A stretch of 64,000 bases of DNA, from the NCBI RefSeq assembly GCF_026262625.1, contig NZ_SHNN01000002.1, positions 1,116,001 to 1,180,000 of the forward strand, written 5' to 3'. This document shows, piece after piece, positions 9,861 through 18,521 of the stretch. The stretch is from Candidatus Litorirhabdus singularis (GTDB lineage: Bacteria; Pseudomonadota; Gammaproteobacteria; Pseudomonadales; Halieaceae). Below the pieces are notes generated by a model, which had not been told where the DNA came from, did no database searches, and saw only the letters and a program-made list of their open reading frames with translations. The translations under genes and the position numbers were made by a program. Within the stretch, counting starts at the first letter, position 1. Each line of letters begins with the position of its first letter.

Positions 9861-10596
9861 CTGGCAGCCCGCCGCGGCGCTGGTGCTGGGTCTGTTGGGA
9901 AGCAGTCATTGTCTGGTTATGTGTGGAGGTATCGGCGCGGCGCTGGGCATGGGCACGGGCGGTAAAAGTCGCTGGTTCCTGTTGCTGCTGTTCCAACTGG
10001 GTCGCATAGCCAGCTATAGCCTGCTAGCGCTAACCATCAGCATCATTCCCAGCTTGTTCATAGCGGCCACCGGCGGCTTCAGCGTGCTGAGGATACTGGC
10101 CGGCCTGTTGCTTATCAGCATGGGTTTCTATATCGGTAACTGGTGGCGCGGTCTGGTGGCGCTGGAAAATATCGGGCAGTTACTGTGGCGTCAGGTACAA
10201 CCGCTGACCCAGCGTATGCTGCCAGTGACCAGTGCACCCCAGGCCATTGGTATCGGCTTGTGCTGGGGCCTGCTGCCCTGTGGGCTCATATACACAGCGC
10301 TGGTTTGGAGCGCCAGCGCCAGCGGCGGTGAACCACTGCAAGCAGCGCTGCTAATGGCGTGCTTTGGATTAGGTACCCTACCCTCGATGTATTTAAGCAG
10401 CACCGCTGGCAAGCAGCTCATGCAGGTTTTGCAATCAAGACACTTGCGGCGCGGTGCTGCCATTATGCTGATGCTGATGGGACTGTGGACCATACTTGGC
10501 CCCGCCAGTATGCAGCATGGCGGACATGGCGATCACGGTAGCGGAACACAGCCTGAAACAGTGGCACCAGACCATGATATGCATCAGCACGGTTAA
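9844..10596 (+). CDS. DsbD/UreH-like (SafE-type) membrane protein with His-rich tail
   Basis: A polytopic inner-membrane protein of about 250 residues, of the DsbD_2/UreH-like family regularly found downstream of ccoS. Conserved half-motifs SSHCLVMCGGIG and GLLPCGLIYTAL are visible, each holding a cysteine near a membrane helix. The C-terminus is rich in histidine (MQHGGHGDHGSG, DHDMHQHG), suggesting metal binding. A role in copper handling for the oxidase is inferred from position and tail. ATG 9844 is chosen because the next upstream in-frame ATG (9805) extends deep into ccoS with poorly conserved sequence. Confidence 0.85.
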   Translation: MTPDADWQPAAALVLGLLGSSHCLVMCGGIGAALGMGTGGKSRWFLLLLFQLGRIASYSLLALTISIIPSLFIAATGGFSVLRILAGLLLISMGFYIGNWWRGLVALENIGQLLWRQVQPLTQRMLPVTSAPQAIGIGLCWGLLPCGLIYTALVWSASASGGEPLQAALLMACFGLGTLPSMYLSSTAGKQLMQVLQSRHLRRGAAIMLMLMGLWTILGPASMQHGGHGDHGSGTQPETVAPDHDMHQHG

Positions 10597-10638
10597 CGGA
10601 GCGGTTGTCAGTTCAAAGCCGGGGACGATACTTAAGGT

Positions 10639-11517
10639 TCAATCAGCAAACGTAACCTGAGCCGTCAGCGCGGCCGCACCAGCAGGGTCAAAAACTGTCA
10701 GGCTAGCACCATCTGCTGCTACCGGCCCTCCACGCAAGCGCAGGGTCTGGCCAGAAAATAACGGGCTCAAAGCGCGAAAGCTGAAGTGTCCAACCTCCCG
10801 TGAATCATTCCTGCGCACCAGTTCTGACAATAACATCGCGGACAGTGGGCCATGCACTACCAGATCAGGATAAGCCTCCTGCTGCCGGGCATACTCAAGG
10901 TCATAATGAATACGGTGACTGTTAAACGTTAGCGCAGAAAAGCGCATCAGTAGCACCGGATCGCTCTCCACATCCAGATTCCAGTCAGCCGCTTCCAGAG
11001 GTGCCAGCTGTTTGTTAACAAGGGTACTGGATGCCGGTGCCGTCACTGCAGGTAGATAGATAAAATCCCGCTCCTCTTCCACACACAGCTCACCGTCTTG
11101 GGAGTAATGAAAACTCACCGTAACAATGAACAAACCACCACGCGAGTTGGGTTTTTCTTTGATCTCTTTAACCGTTTCCAGCAACTGCGTAGGAACGCCG
11201 ATCCGCAGGCTGCGATGATAAAGAGTGCGACCACCGGCGAACATACGTCTGGGGTGCGGCACCGGGGGCAAAAACCCCCCTTTAAGAGGATGACCGTCAG
11301 GACCAATACGACTGCTGGGCGCAGTCTCAAGAAAGTAGAGCCAGTGCCACAAACCTGGCAGCACTGTCTCAGACACCGGCTCACGCCCTGGTTCAGGCGC
11401 AATCAGGGGTAAATCAAGTAGTGCAGTCATGGCCTGCACCGGCCACGGGTCCAGTACTGCGTCTGTGCGGCGCTCGCGCCCCACCCACTGCTGTAAATCT
11501 GCCACTTCTGTCACCAA
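10639..11517 (-). CDS. HTD2/MaoC-like acyl-CoA hydratase (FAS1-type dehydratase)
   Basis: A 292-residue double-hot-dog-like protein of the family of mesaconyl-C4-CoA / 3-methylfumaryl-CoA hydratases. The C-terminal half has a MaoC-type signature FNSHRIHYDLEYARQ with the catalytic-type H followed by HGPLSAMLL. The N-terminal half has the family segment GGFLPPVPHPRRMFAGG. It should hydrate or dehydrate an enoyl-CoA-type thioester; the exact substrate cannot be read. It runs in the same direction as the dienelactone hydrolase gene, 11 bp upstream, so the two likely form an operon. It is convergent with the cco cluster. Confidence 0.85.
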   Translation of the reverse strand: MVTEVADLQQWVGRERRTDAVLDPWPVQAMTALLDLPLIAPEPGREPVSETVLPGLWHWLYFLETAPSSRIGPDGHPLKGGFLPPVPHPRRMFAGGRTLYHRSLRIGVPTQLLETVKEIKEKPNSRGGLFIVTVSFHYSQDGELCVEEERDFIYLPAVTAPASSTLVNKQLAPLEAADWNLDVESDPVLLMRFSALTFNSHRIHYDLEYARQQEAYPDLVVHGPLSAMLLSELVRRNDSREVGHFSFRALSPLFSGQTLRLRGGPVAADGASLTVFDPAGAAALTAQVTFAD

Positions 11518-11528
11518 CCTAGCCTGCG

Positions 11529-12272
11529 TCAGCGACGCAGTGTCGCGGCCAGAAGTTGTTGCAACTTCGCCCAGGAGTCTGCGTCGGCTGCCTGATTGTA
11601 GGCCACCGGAATTCCATACAGTTCCCCATTACGGTCAGCTTCTGGGCTGCTAAAACCGTGCCCCGCACCGTCATAACCAATAATTTCGTAATCCGCACCA
11701 GCGGCCTTCATCTCTGCATCAAACGCTGTCACCTGCTCAGCAGGAATCATGCCGTCATCATTACCGTGGTAAACGGCTATGCGCGCTTTGATCTGCCCGG
11801 GCTGAGCGGGAGTTGCGGTTTCTAATACCCCGTGAAAACTGGCCACGGCTGCCAGATCCATCCCGGCGCGCGCCATAGCCAACGCCACTGCGCCGCCAAA
11901 ACAATAACCAATGGCTGCTACCCGACCAGCATCAACTTCAGACTTGCCTCGCAGCCACTCGAGCGCAGCGCCAAAGCGTTGCGGTACTGCTGTCGGATCA
12001 TCAAGAACCCCCTGCATCAGCGCACCGGCATCATCCGGAGTTAGCGCCTCGCGACCAGCGCCATACATATCGGCCGCCAGGGCACAAAAGCCCAACTCTG
12101 CGAGCATATCGACGCGGCGACGAATATAGTCATTGATACCCCACCATTCGTGAACAACGATCACGCAGGGCGCATTCGTAACGCCTTCGGGAGCCGCAAA
12201 GTACCCTCGCAATTCCGTGTCTCCGCTAAAATAGCTGACCTGGCTACCGGCACCTGAATTTACTGTAGGCAT
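11529..12272 (-). CDS. Dienelactone hydrolase family protein
   Basis: Cytoplasmic alpha/beta hydrolase of 247 residues with the dienelactone hydrolase triad: nucleophile Cys in IGYCFGGAVA, Asp in HGNDDGMIP and His in GAGHGFSSP. The conserved Glu of the family is in VVHEWWGIND. Members hydrolyse lactones or esters such as dienelactone in chlorocatechol catabolism, but many homologues have other substrates. A longer C-terminal segment with PVAYNQAADADSW is typical of the wider family. It is transcribed divergently from the alcohol dehydrogenase, leaving a 56 bp shared upstream region. Confidence 0.9.
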   Translation of the reverse strand: MPTVNSGAGSQVSYFSGDTELRGYFAAPEGVTNAPCVIVVHEWWGINDYIRRRVDMLAELGFCALAADMYGAGREALTPDDAGALMQGVLDDPTAVPQRFGAALEWLRGKSEVDAGRVAAIGYCFGGAVALAMARAGMDLAAVASFHGVLETATPAQPGQIKARIAVYHGNDDGMIPAEQVTAFDAEMKAAGADYEIIGYDGAGHGFSSPEADRNGELYGIPVAYNQAADADSWAKLQQLLAATLRR

Positions 12273-12328
12273 AACGGTTTAAACTCCTTAGAATCATTAC
12301 CCGACAAGTATAACCAGCCGCCTGACTT

Positions 12329-13495
12329 ATGAAAGCGTTTACCTTCAATACCACCAAATCCATCATCAGTGAGCCCGGTGCTTTGCAGCGGATCGGCGCT
12401 ATTTGCGCCAGCCTGAATATTACCCGCCCACTGATCATAAGCGATGCCGGCATTGTCAAAATCGGACTGTTAGCTCAGCTCGAGGCAGCCCTGAGCGACG
12501 CCGACCTGCCGCTACTGGCGTTTACCGATGTAGTAGCAGACCCGCCTGAATCGGTCGTCGAGCAGGCACTGCAGCTGGCGCTGACGGAATCCGTTGACGG
12601 GGTGATTGGATTTGGTGGCGGCAGCTCTATGGACACAGCCAAGTTGGTCGCTTTGCTAGCACGGTCCGGCGAGAGTTTGGCGGACGTTTACGGGGTAGAT
12701 CAAGCTCAAGGCCAGCGCCTGCCACTGGTTCTGGTACCGACAACCGCCGGCACTGGTTCCGAAGTTACCGCGGTAGCCATTGTTACCACGGGCGAGACCA
12801 CCAAAGCCGGTGTGGTGGCCAATCAGTTATTACCCGACGTTGCCTTGCTGGACGCTCAGCTGACACTAGGGCTACCTGCGCCGATTACCGCTGCCACCGG
12901 CATCGATGCCATGGTGCACGCTATTGAGGCTTATACCAGCGCCCACAAGAAGAACCCCTACTCAGACATGCTGGCACGTCAGGCGCTGACCCTGCTGGCT
13001 GACAATATTCGCGAGGCGACCCACCAGGGCGATAGTGTCGATGCACGTCAGGCGATGCTGTTAGGCGCCTGTCTGGCCGGTCAGGCGTTCGCTAACGCCC
13101 CGGTCGCTGCTGTCCATGCCCTGGCCTATCCATTAGGTGGACACTTTCATATCCCGCATGGGCTGAGTAACTCATTGGTGCTGCCTCACGTGCTGCGCTT
13201 TAACGCTGAGTCAGACGTGGCCAGCGCGCAATACGCAGAACTAGCCAACCACTTACTACCTGAGCAGTGCTGCGGCGACGACCACAAAGATAGCGCGGCA
13301 CTGATTAACTGGCTACAAACGCTAATCGCCGACCTGCAGTTGCCCGCGTCACTAGAAGCAATGAATATAGAAGCCTCTGCATTACCAGTGCTGGCAGCCG
13401 ATGCAATGCTGCAGCAGCGTCTATTGATTAATAACCCCCGGGTCGTTGAAGAAGCCGATGCGCTGGCGATCTACCAAGCTGCCTGGAAGGATTGA
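12329..13495 (+). CDS. Iron-containing alcohol dehydrogenase
   Basis: A 388-residue group III (Fe-dependent) dehydrogenase. NAD(P)-binding GFGGGSSMDTAK and PTTAGTGSEVT are present. Metal-binding histidines are in AMVHAIEAYTS, VHALAYPLGG and FHIPHG. It would interconvert an alcohol or hydroxy acid and its carbonyl; specificity is not evident. It is followed 4 bp later by a hot-dog thioesterase gene, suggesting joint handling of an acyl or carbonyl intermediate. Confidence 0.92.
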   Translation: MKAFTFNTTKSIISEPGALQRIGAICASLNITRPLIISDAGIVKIGLLAQLEAALSDADLPLLAFTDVVADPPESVVEQALQLALTESVDGVIGFGGGSSMDTAKLVALLARSGESLADVYGVDQAQGQRLPLVLVPTTAGTGSEVTAVAIVTTGETTKAGVVANQLLPDVALLDAQLTLGLPAPITAATGIDAMVHAIEAYTSAHKKNPYSDMLARQALTLLADNIREATHQGDSVDARQAMLLGACLAGQAFANAPVAAVHALAYPLGGHFHIPHGLSNSLVLPHVLRFNAESDVASAQYAELANHLLPEQCCGDDHKDSAALINWLQTLIADLQLPASLEAMNIEASALPVLAADAMLQQRLLINNPRVVEEADALAIYQAAWKD

Positions 13496-13499
13496 ATTC

Positions 13500-13931
13500 A
13501 TGAGTCAAGAAATTCACCACCGTGAAGACTATCGCTGGTTCCAGCCAATCACCACACGCTGGCTGGACAACGATATCTACGGGCACGTCAATAACGTGAT
13601 CTACTATTCCTGGTTTGACACCATCGCCAACAATTTTCTCATTACCGAAGGTGGCATAGATATACAGGGCGGTGACCGCATTGGCTATATTGTTCACTCA
13701 CAGTGTAACTACAACAGCGCCATTGCCTATCCCGAATCCGTGGAGGCAGGCTTTCGTGTCAATCGTCTGGGCAACAGTTCAGTGGAATACGGAATAGGGA
13801 TTTTCCGCCAGGACATTGATGATGCCGCGGCCTGGGGCACCTTCACCCATGTCTTTGTCGACCGTGTCAGTGAGCGCCCTGTGGCGATCGATGGCAAACT
13901 GAAGCAGGCGCTGGAATCGGTGCTGGTTTAA
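13500..13931 (+). CDS. 4HBT-type acyl-CoA thioesterase
   Basis: A 143-residue single hot-dog-fold thioesterase. The 4-hydroxybenzoyl-CoA thioesterase-type motif RWLDNDIYGHVNNVIYYSW contains the catalytic Asp and the H-V-N-N signature. GGAAGG within the end of the preceding gene serves as ribosome site for the ATG at 13500; a longer in-frame extension overlaps the dehydrogenase and is not favoured. It probably releases a free acid from a short or aromatic acyl-CoA. Substrate unknown. Confidence 0.9.
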   Translation: MSQEIHHREDYRWFQPITTRWLDNDIYGHVNNVIYYSWFDTIANNFLITEGGIDIQGGDRIGYIVHSQCNYNSAIAYPESVEAGFRVNRLGNSSVEYGIGIFRQDIDDAAAWGTFTHVFVDRVSERPVAIDGKLKQALESVLV

Positions 13932-13959
13932 AGTAAGCCAGGTGCGCCAACTTTCACTT

Positions 13960-14631
13960 TCACTCCCACTGCCAGTCTGGTTCCAACGCCGAACCACAGC
14001 CCTGCAGGCGGCGCTCGTCTAACTCTACGATAACCGCGTTCTCAAACACTTCTCCGGACATAGTGTCCTGACAATGCTCGGTTTGCAGGGTGATTTTTAG
14101 CTGCTTGCCATTGGCGCTGGTCTGGTAGATTGTTGCCTCTTCTGACAGCAACGGATCAGGTGTATCAAATAGCCAGCGTTGCTGACCATACCCGGTAACC
14201 AGTAATATCTTTCCACCGGGGGTAATCTCCACCAACCAGCCCGGCTCCTGCCCTACTCCACGAAACTCCACGCCCCGACGTCGCGCCTCTTCCCAAGGTG
14301 CCCGTGCGGCGTTTAGGCGACAATTGGTGTAGCGAATACCGCGGATAGCAATAATCGCAGAACTTCCCTTGCTCCAAACACTGGTTTGGCCCACTTCATA
14401 TTTTTCACCGGAGGCGCTAACCACTCGAGTCAGTTCATAGACTTCCTCGCCAGCATACAGGGCTAGCTGTTCTCCACGGACGCTGGCAACCAGCTCGTCC
14501 TGATCGCATTCGTATACCAGGGTGCGACTCATCTCAGCTTCCTGAGCTGGCTCCTCGGCCTGCTGACCGGCGCAACCCGCCAACAGTGACACGATAAGCA
14601 AGGACGGCCAGTAACCGTTGTGCAAGCTCAT
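13960..14631 (-). CDS. Lipoprotein with MliC-type domain plus a second C-terminal domain
   Basis: A 223-residue exported protein with a lipoprotein signal ending LLAGCAG, so Cys about 20 would be acylated. Residues about 35-105 resemble the MliC/PliC c-type lysozyme inhibitor domain, opening TLVYECDQDE and closing SAIIAIRG. The C-terminal part, starting RGVGQEPGWLVEITPGG, resembles a conserved envelope domain found alone or fused in other proteobacterial lipoproteins. The start overlaps the stop of the LuxR-type gene by four bases (14628-14631), so it is likely translated with it. Lysozyme inhibition is inferred from the family only. Confidence 0.78.
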   Translation of the reverse strand: MSLHNGYWPSLLIVSLLAGCAGQQAEEPAQEAEMSRTLVYECDQDELVASVRGEQLALYAGEEVYELTRVVSASGEKYEVGQTSVWSKGSSAIIAIRGIRYTNCRLNAARAPWEEARRRGVEFRGVGQEPGWLVEITPGGKILLVTGYGQQRWLFDTPDPLLSEEATIYQTSANGKQLKITLQTEHCQDTMSGEVFENAVIVELDERRLQGCGSALEPDWQWE

Positions 14632-15776
14632 GCCAGCGGCGCCACGGACTTTAGAATCAATCGTACCAACATGGTCTGGCGACTGACCCCGGTTTTACTG
14701 AATACCGAGCGTAAATGGGTACGGGTGGTATTGCGACTGACCCCCAATTCAAGCGAGGCCTCGTCTAGCGTCAAACCATTGGTTAGTAACATCGTTAATG
14801 CTGCCTCAGTTGGTGTCAGACCAAACAAGCGGGTAATTACTTGAACAGGAGCTTCCGCCTGTGACTCGGGGTTGCTGATGAAAATAGCCACCGTCGGTAT
14901 CGAATGCACCTGCCTGGCCTCCGCGCCAGGTACAGGCCGAATTAGAACACCCAGATCACCAGCGCCGCTGGGTCGCTCAACACGTAGGGCTTCGACTGCC
15001 ATGATATCGTTGTGTTGCTGCGCCTGAAAGACCCGACTTACCAAAGCCAGCAGTTCATTGGTTTGCTCTCGCTTGCACAACACCAAGTGTCCATCAGACG
15101 CCGTGATTCCATCGCCCTCAGCCAATAAAGCCTCGGCCAGTTCGTTGCAGGACACAATAGTGCCATTTTCATCCAGCAGAATTGTCGCGACCGACATCTG
15201 CGCAACAACTCCCGCGTATACGGCTCTCTCACTTTCCAGGCGCCGCACACGCGTATGCAGTCGAATGGCGCGTTCAATATGTGGCAGTAAATCCTGCAAG
15301 CGCTGTTTTTCCGCTTCCCCAAATCGCGGCGCTCCGCGATAACGCCCGATGCGCATACGGGCATCAATCTCTCCGTTGACACGCAGGTCTACCGCCAAAA
15401 AGTCATACCAGTTTTGCGGCGCCAGTATTACCTGGTAAAACTCGCTGGCGAGCAACTCTGCTTCGCTCATGAACTCGCGCAGAGAAATAACTTTTCCAGC
15501 GGGTAAATTGACCATCGGATCTAGCAAGAATTGCCCTTGAGTATAGCTCTCAATATGGGAGGTGGAACCGCCATCGGATAGTAATTGCATGCGTGAGTTG
15601 GCGACGGGTGCGCTACTATCAGGTGCGCTCTGCAGGGGTGCATTGAGCAGTAAAGTAACCGCATCGGCAACGAATACACTGCGCAGTAAGGTTAAAAATG
15701 AACTCCAGGGAGGGTCTTCCAGCGGCCCTTCGTAGAGCGCACCCAGCAACTCGCCCAAGTCTGGATCAGTTGGCAT
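14628..15776 (-). CDS. LuxR-family transcription regulator
   Basis: A 382-residue regulator with a C-terminal LuxR-type helix-turn-helix: LFGLTPTEAALTMLL and LDEASLELGVSRNTTRTHL, followed by FSKTGVSRQ. The N-terminal 300 residues are a probable sensor region; the middle (MSVATILLDENGTIVSCNE) looks like a PAS fold. No autoinducer-binding or receiver signature is evident. It overlaps the lipoprotein gene downstream by 4 bp and the GFA gene upstream by 11 bp, so three genes may share a transcript. Target genes unknown. Confidence 0.85.
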   Translation of the reverse strand: MPTDPDLGELLGALYEGPLEDPPWSSFLTLLRSVFVADAVTLLLNAPLQSAPDSSAPVANSRMQLLSDGGSTSHIESYTQGQFLLDPMVNLPAGKVISLREFMSEAELLASEFYQVILAPQNWYDFLAVDLRVNGEIDARMRIGRYRGAPRFGEAEKQRLQDLLPHIERAIRLHTRVRRLESERAVYAGVVAQMSVATILLDENGTIVSCNELAEALLAEGDGITASDGHLVLCKREQTNELLALVSRVFQAQQHNDIMAVEALRVERPSGAGDLGVLIRPVPGAEARQVHSIPTVAIFISNPESQAEAPVQVITRLFGLTPTEAALTMLLTNGLTLDEASLELGVSRNTTRTHLRSVFSKTGVSRQTMLVRLILKSVAPLA

Positions 15777-16218
15777 TGGCCACTGTCAGTGAAAAGTTTG
15801 CGGTCCATGACTGGCGCCGGCGTGTGTTCCTCTGCTCATCGCTCTCGGCGTCAAAATCAAAAGCCGCAGCCGCAGTAAACTCATCGGCAAGGTGAAGCGC
15901 CTGCACGCTGACCGCCGCATAAGTCTCGCCGTCAATTTCAGCCCGCACAAAAACCAGTTCATTGCAGACCGCACAGTGGCAAAAACCAGCGCTATAGGTA
16001 CCAAAGCGATGGGAATAGATAATATGGGGATGCTTCACCTGCACGGTGATCATGGCTTCGGGAGTGGACACGAAAGCATGTTGCTGGGGCGAACAGTATT
16101 CGCAGCCACAGCTTCGCACCGGCGTGGCACTGGCCTGCGTATTACAGAAATAGGTCACAGCAACGCCGCCACAGCGGCAGCCGCCCTCGTATTGGTGTTT
16201 AAAATTAGTCTCTGTCAT
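15766..16218 (-). CDS. GFA-family (CENP-V/glutathione-dependent formaldehyde-activating-like) protein
   Basis: A 150-residue zinc-binding protein. Cysteine pairs typical of the family are seen: GGCRCGGVAV, SCGCEYCSP and FCHCAVCNEL. Gfa activates formaldehyde by forming S-hydroxymethylglutathione, but most homologues have no known reaction. It starts 4 bp after the RarD-like gene stops, in the same direction. Confidence 0.85.
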   Translation of the reverse strand: MTETNFKHQYEGGCRCGGVAVTYFCNTQASATPVRSCGCEYCSPQQHAFVSTPEAMITVQVKHPHIIYSHRFGTYSAGFCHCAVCNELVFVRAEIDGETYAAVSVQALHLADEFTAAAAFDFDAESDEQRNTRRRQSWTANFSLTVANAN

Positions 16219-16222
16219 GGCG

Positions 16223-17089
16223 CTAGCCTCTCACACTTCGCAGGCGCCGCAAAGTATCCGCTGCAACAAACCCCAAGCCCAGCCAGACCAGTGCAAAACT
16301 CGCCAACTGCACCGGGTTCATAGGTTCGCCAAAAATGCAGATAGCCACCAGTAATTGCGTACTGGGACCGATGTAGAAAACCAGGCCCAATGCCGACAGT
16401 GCCGTCAGCCGCGAGGCAGCCACGTAGCACATCAGCGGCACGGCGGTCATCACACCCGCCCCTATCAATATCAGGTCCACTTTGAGGCCATAGCGCCCTA
16501 ATCCCGCGCCCCGCTCCAGAATGATCCACACCAATGCAAAGGGCGCCATTACCAAAGTCTCTAGAAACAGACCTTCTACCGCCTCCAGTGCCACGGCCTT
16601 GCGCACTGCACCATAGATACCAAAACTGACGGCAACCCCTAACGCCACCCAGGGCAGACCACGATTCTCTACGATAAGCAGCAACATCCCTATTGCGGCA
16701 AAGGCTATGGCGATTTGTTGGGCTCGGCCTATGCTTTCCTTAAACAGCACAATACCGATCACCACATTGATCAACGGTAGCAGAAAGTAGCCCAAGCTTG
16801 CTTCAGTGGCACGCTCATTCGTCACCGCCCACAGAAAGACACCCCAGTTGATTGCCTGCAAAGCGGCCGCGCAGCAGACGATCAACATGGTACGCGGGTT
16901 GGCAAGATGGGATAACGCGGCACGCAAATGCCCAACCCATAACAGACATAACGCCACAAAGGGTAGTGACCACAGAGCACGGTGAGCCACCAGGTCAGCG
17001 GCGCCCACCGGGTCAGCCTGCACCCAATAAAGAGCGGCAAAGCCCCAGATCAGGTAGGCTGTAGTCGCCAGTAACAGGCCTTTATTCAT
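16223..17089 (-). CDS. rarD: RarD/EamA-family permease
   Basis: A 288-residue inner-membrane protein with ten hydrophobic segments and the EamA two-repeat plan. The RarD opening is clear: MNKGLLLATTAYLIWGFAAL followed by the AHRALWSLPF segment. The family includes drug/metabolite exporters; E. coli RarD is linked to chloramphenicol sensitivity but the substrate is unknown. Same direction as the GFA and LuxR genes. Confidence 0.85.
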   Translation of the reverse strand: MNKGLLLATTAYLIWGFAALYWVQADPVGAADLVAHRALWSLPFVALCLLWVGHLRAALSHLANPRTMLIVCCAAALQAINWGVFLWAVTNERATEASLGYFLLPLINVVIGIVLFKESIGRAQQIAIAFAAIGMLLLIVENRGLPWVALGVAVSFGIYGAVRKAVALEAVEGLFLETLVMAPFALVWIILERGAGLGRYGLKVDLILIGAGVMTAVPLMCYVAASRLTALSALGLVFYIGPSTQLLVAICIFGEPMNPVQLASFALVWLGLGFVAADTLRRLRSVRG

Positions 17090-17131
17090 TATTGTGCTTC
17101 ACCCCAAAACGCAGTGCGACAGCCCGCGAGG

Positions 17132-17854
17132 TTAACTTAATTCCGGCAATGAAATCAGTATCATCCGCAGCGCCAGTATCGTCACCAGGAGCTTGAACCA
17201 AAACTGAAAATTGCCCTGCGGCAGATACTGGCGCAAGCGCGTGCCAACCCAGGAGCCCGCTATGACCGCCAGCATCATACCCCCAATGAGTGGCGCATAT
17301 GCCGCAAAACTAAAACCCAGCACAAGAAACGCCAACACCTTGAGTAGATGATTCAGCGCCATATAAACTGCAGTGTTCACCACCAACCAGTCGCGTTGCT
17401 TATTGCGCCTTGCCAACAAGGCAGCGCCCAGCGGACCAGTAGCACCCACCAGCATACCCACGCCGGTCTGGTAAAAGCCCAGCATCGCCATAGCAAAACC
17501 GCCATCACCCCCCGCCGCTGGCAACGGCAACCAGGTAATAACCAGTATCACTATACCGATCAATATCGGCAGCCAGTCGAGGTTAATAGCATCAATCAGT
17601 AGCCCGCCACCCGCAGCCCCACCCAGACCTCCAACAACAAACGGCAATATCAGCGAGCGATCGATATGACGCCAACCAAATAGTGCCCGAGAGCCATTGC
17701 TCGCCAACTGGGTCATGGCATGCACTGGGATTATAGCTAGCACAGGGACCACACCCGGCATCAGTGTTATCAGCGGCACGCCACCGCCCATGCCAAACAC
17801 GCCTGCAAAAGCAGACGTCAGGAATGCGGCTAGCACCAGCCAGTATTCTCCCAC
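17132..17854 (-). CDS. TauE/SafE-family anion exporter
   Basis: A 240-residue inner-membrane protein with seven to eight hydrophobic segments. The N-terminal FAGVFGMGGGVPLITLMP is the conserved glycine-rich half motif of the TauE/SafE family, with a second near GVGMLVGATGPLGAAL. Members export sulfite, sulfoacetate or related organic anions. No sulfur-metabolism gene is adjacent, so the substrate is open. Confidence 0.85.
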   Translation of the reverse strand: MGEYWLVLAAFLTSAFAGVFGMGGGVPLITLMPGVVPVLAIIPVHAMTQLASNGSRALFGWRHIDRSLILPFVVGGLGGAAGGGLLIDAINLDWLPILIGIVILVITWLPLPAAGGDGGFAMAMLGFYQTGVGMLVGATGPLGAALLARRNKQRDWLVVNTAVYMALNHLLKVLAFLVLGFSFAAYAPLIGGMMLAVIAGSWVGTRLRQYLPQGNFQFWFKLLVTILALRMILISLPELS

Positions 17855-17963
17855 TTTGGTTTCCCACTCCCAGATGAACTTATATTGTAGACCGATTTGC
17901 GGCTCAAGACTGATGCTGGCAATCGCTCACACATTCTTCAGTACTATTAACCGCCTATAAAAG

Positions 17964-18425
17964 TTAGGTTCCAAGGCGTCGACACAACCGCGCAACCACC
18001 TCCTCGGCTAAGAGCATAGTAACGACCACCACAATAAACGCGATGACGCCATGCCATGGACCGAGAAAACGTATCTGCTGGCCGAAGGCAAAATCGATCA
18101 CACAAAAAATAATCAGTTTGGATACGAACAGGATTACCCAAGCGCTGAAGAAGCGCATGAACCGTGCAAAGCCTCCCTCTCATGCATTGAAGAACGCCGC
18201 CACGCGATGTTCAATTTTCAGGGTTATCGTCAGTAGCACCTGTAGCAGCAGCGCCACGGCAAGCGACACAGTGAATGAAGACAGCTCCACCATTTGCCAA
18301 TACTCGGCATAAAGATTAATCACTACCAGATCAATCAAGATTGCTGTGAAGTAGCGCATAAACATGCGCTGCCGGGAGTCTGGTTCTTCGGCGGAGGCGA
18401 CCTCCAAAAATCCGTGATCACTCAT
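17964..18425 (-). pseudogene. Small conserved membrane protein interrupted by an in-frame TGA
   Basis: Two ORFs lie in the same frame, 18425-18180 (81 residues, ends HRVAAFFNA then TGA) and, after a short link, ATG 18158-17964 (64 residues, starts MRFFSAWVILFVSK). Read through the TGA at 18180-18182, they form one 153-residue, four-helix protein. This agrees with my memory of a family of about 150-residue gammaproteobacterial membrane proteins in which these halves are continuous (amphipathic start, HRVA..F link, GPWHGVIAFIVVVV near the end). Options are a nonsense mutation, a sequencing error, readthrough, or re-initiation from GGGAGG just after the stop. No selenocysteine-type element was recognised. 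Confidence 0.6.
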
Positions 18426-18521
18426 TACAAGTCAGGCCTGTGTAGTGTCTCACCCAGTAGGGGCAAAAATAGTGGTAGCAGTGTAACTGTTTAGGACAAA
18501 GTGCAGGGAGGCAGTCCTACC

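Noticed and set aside
18180-18182. Selenocysteine at the in-frame TGA
   Set aside because: No plausible SECIS hairpin directly downstream and the protein is a membrane protein of no redox family.
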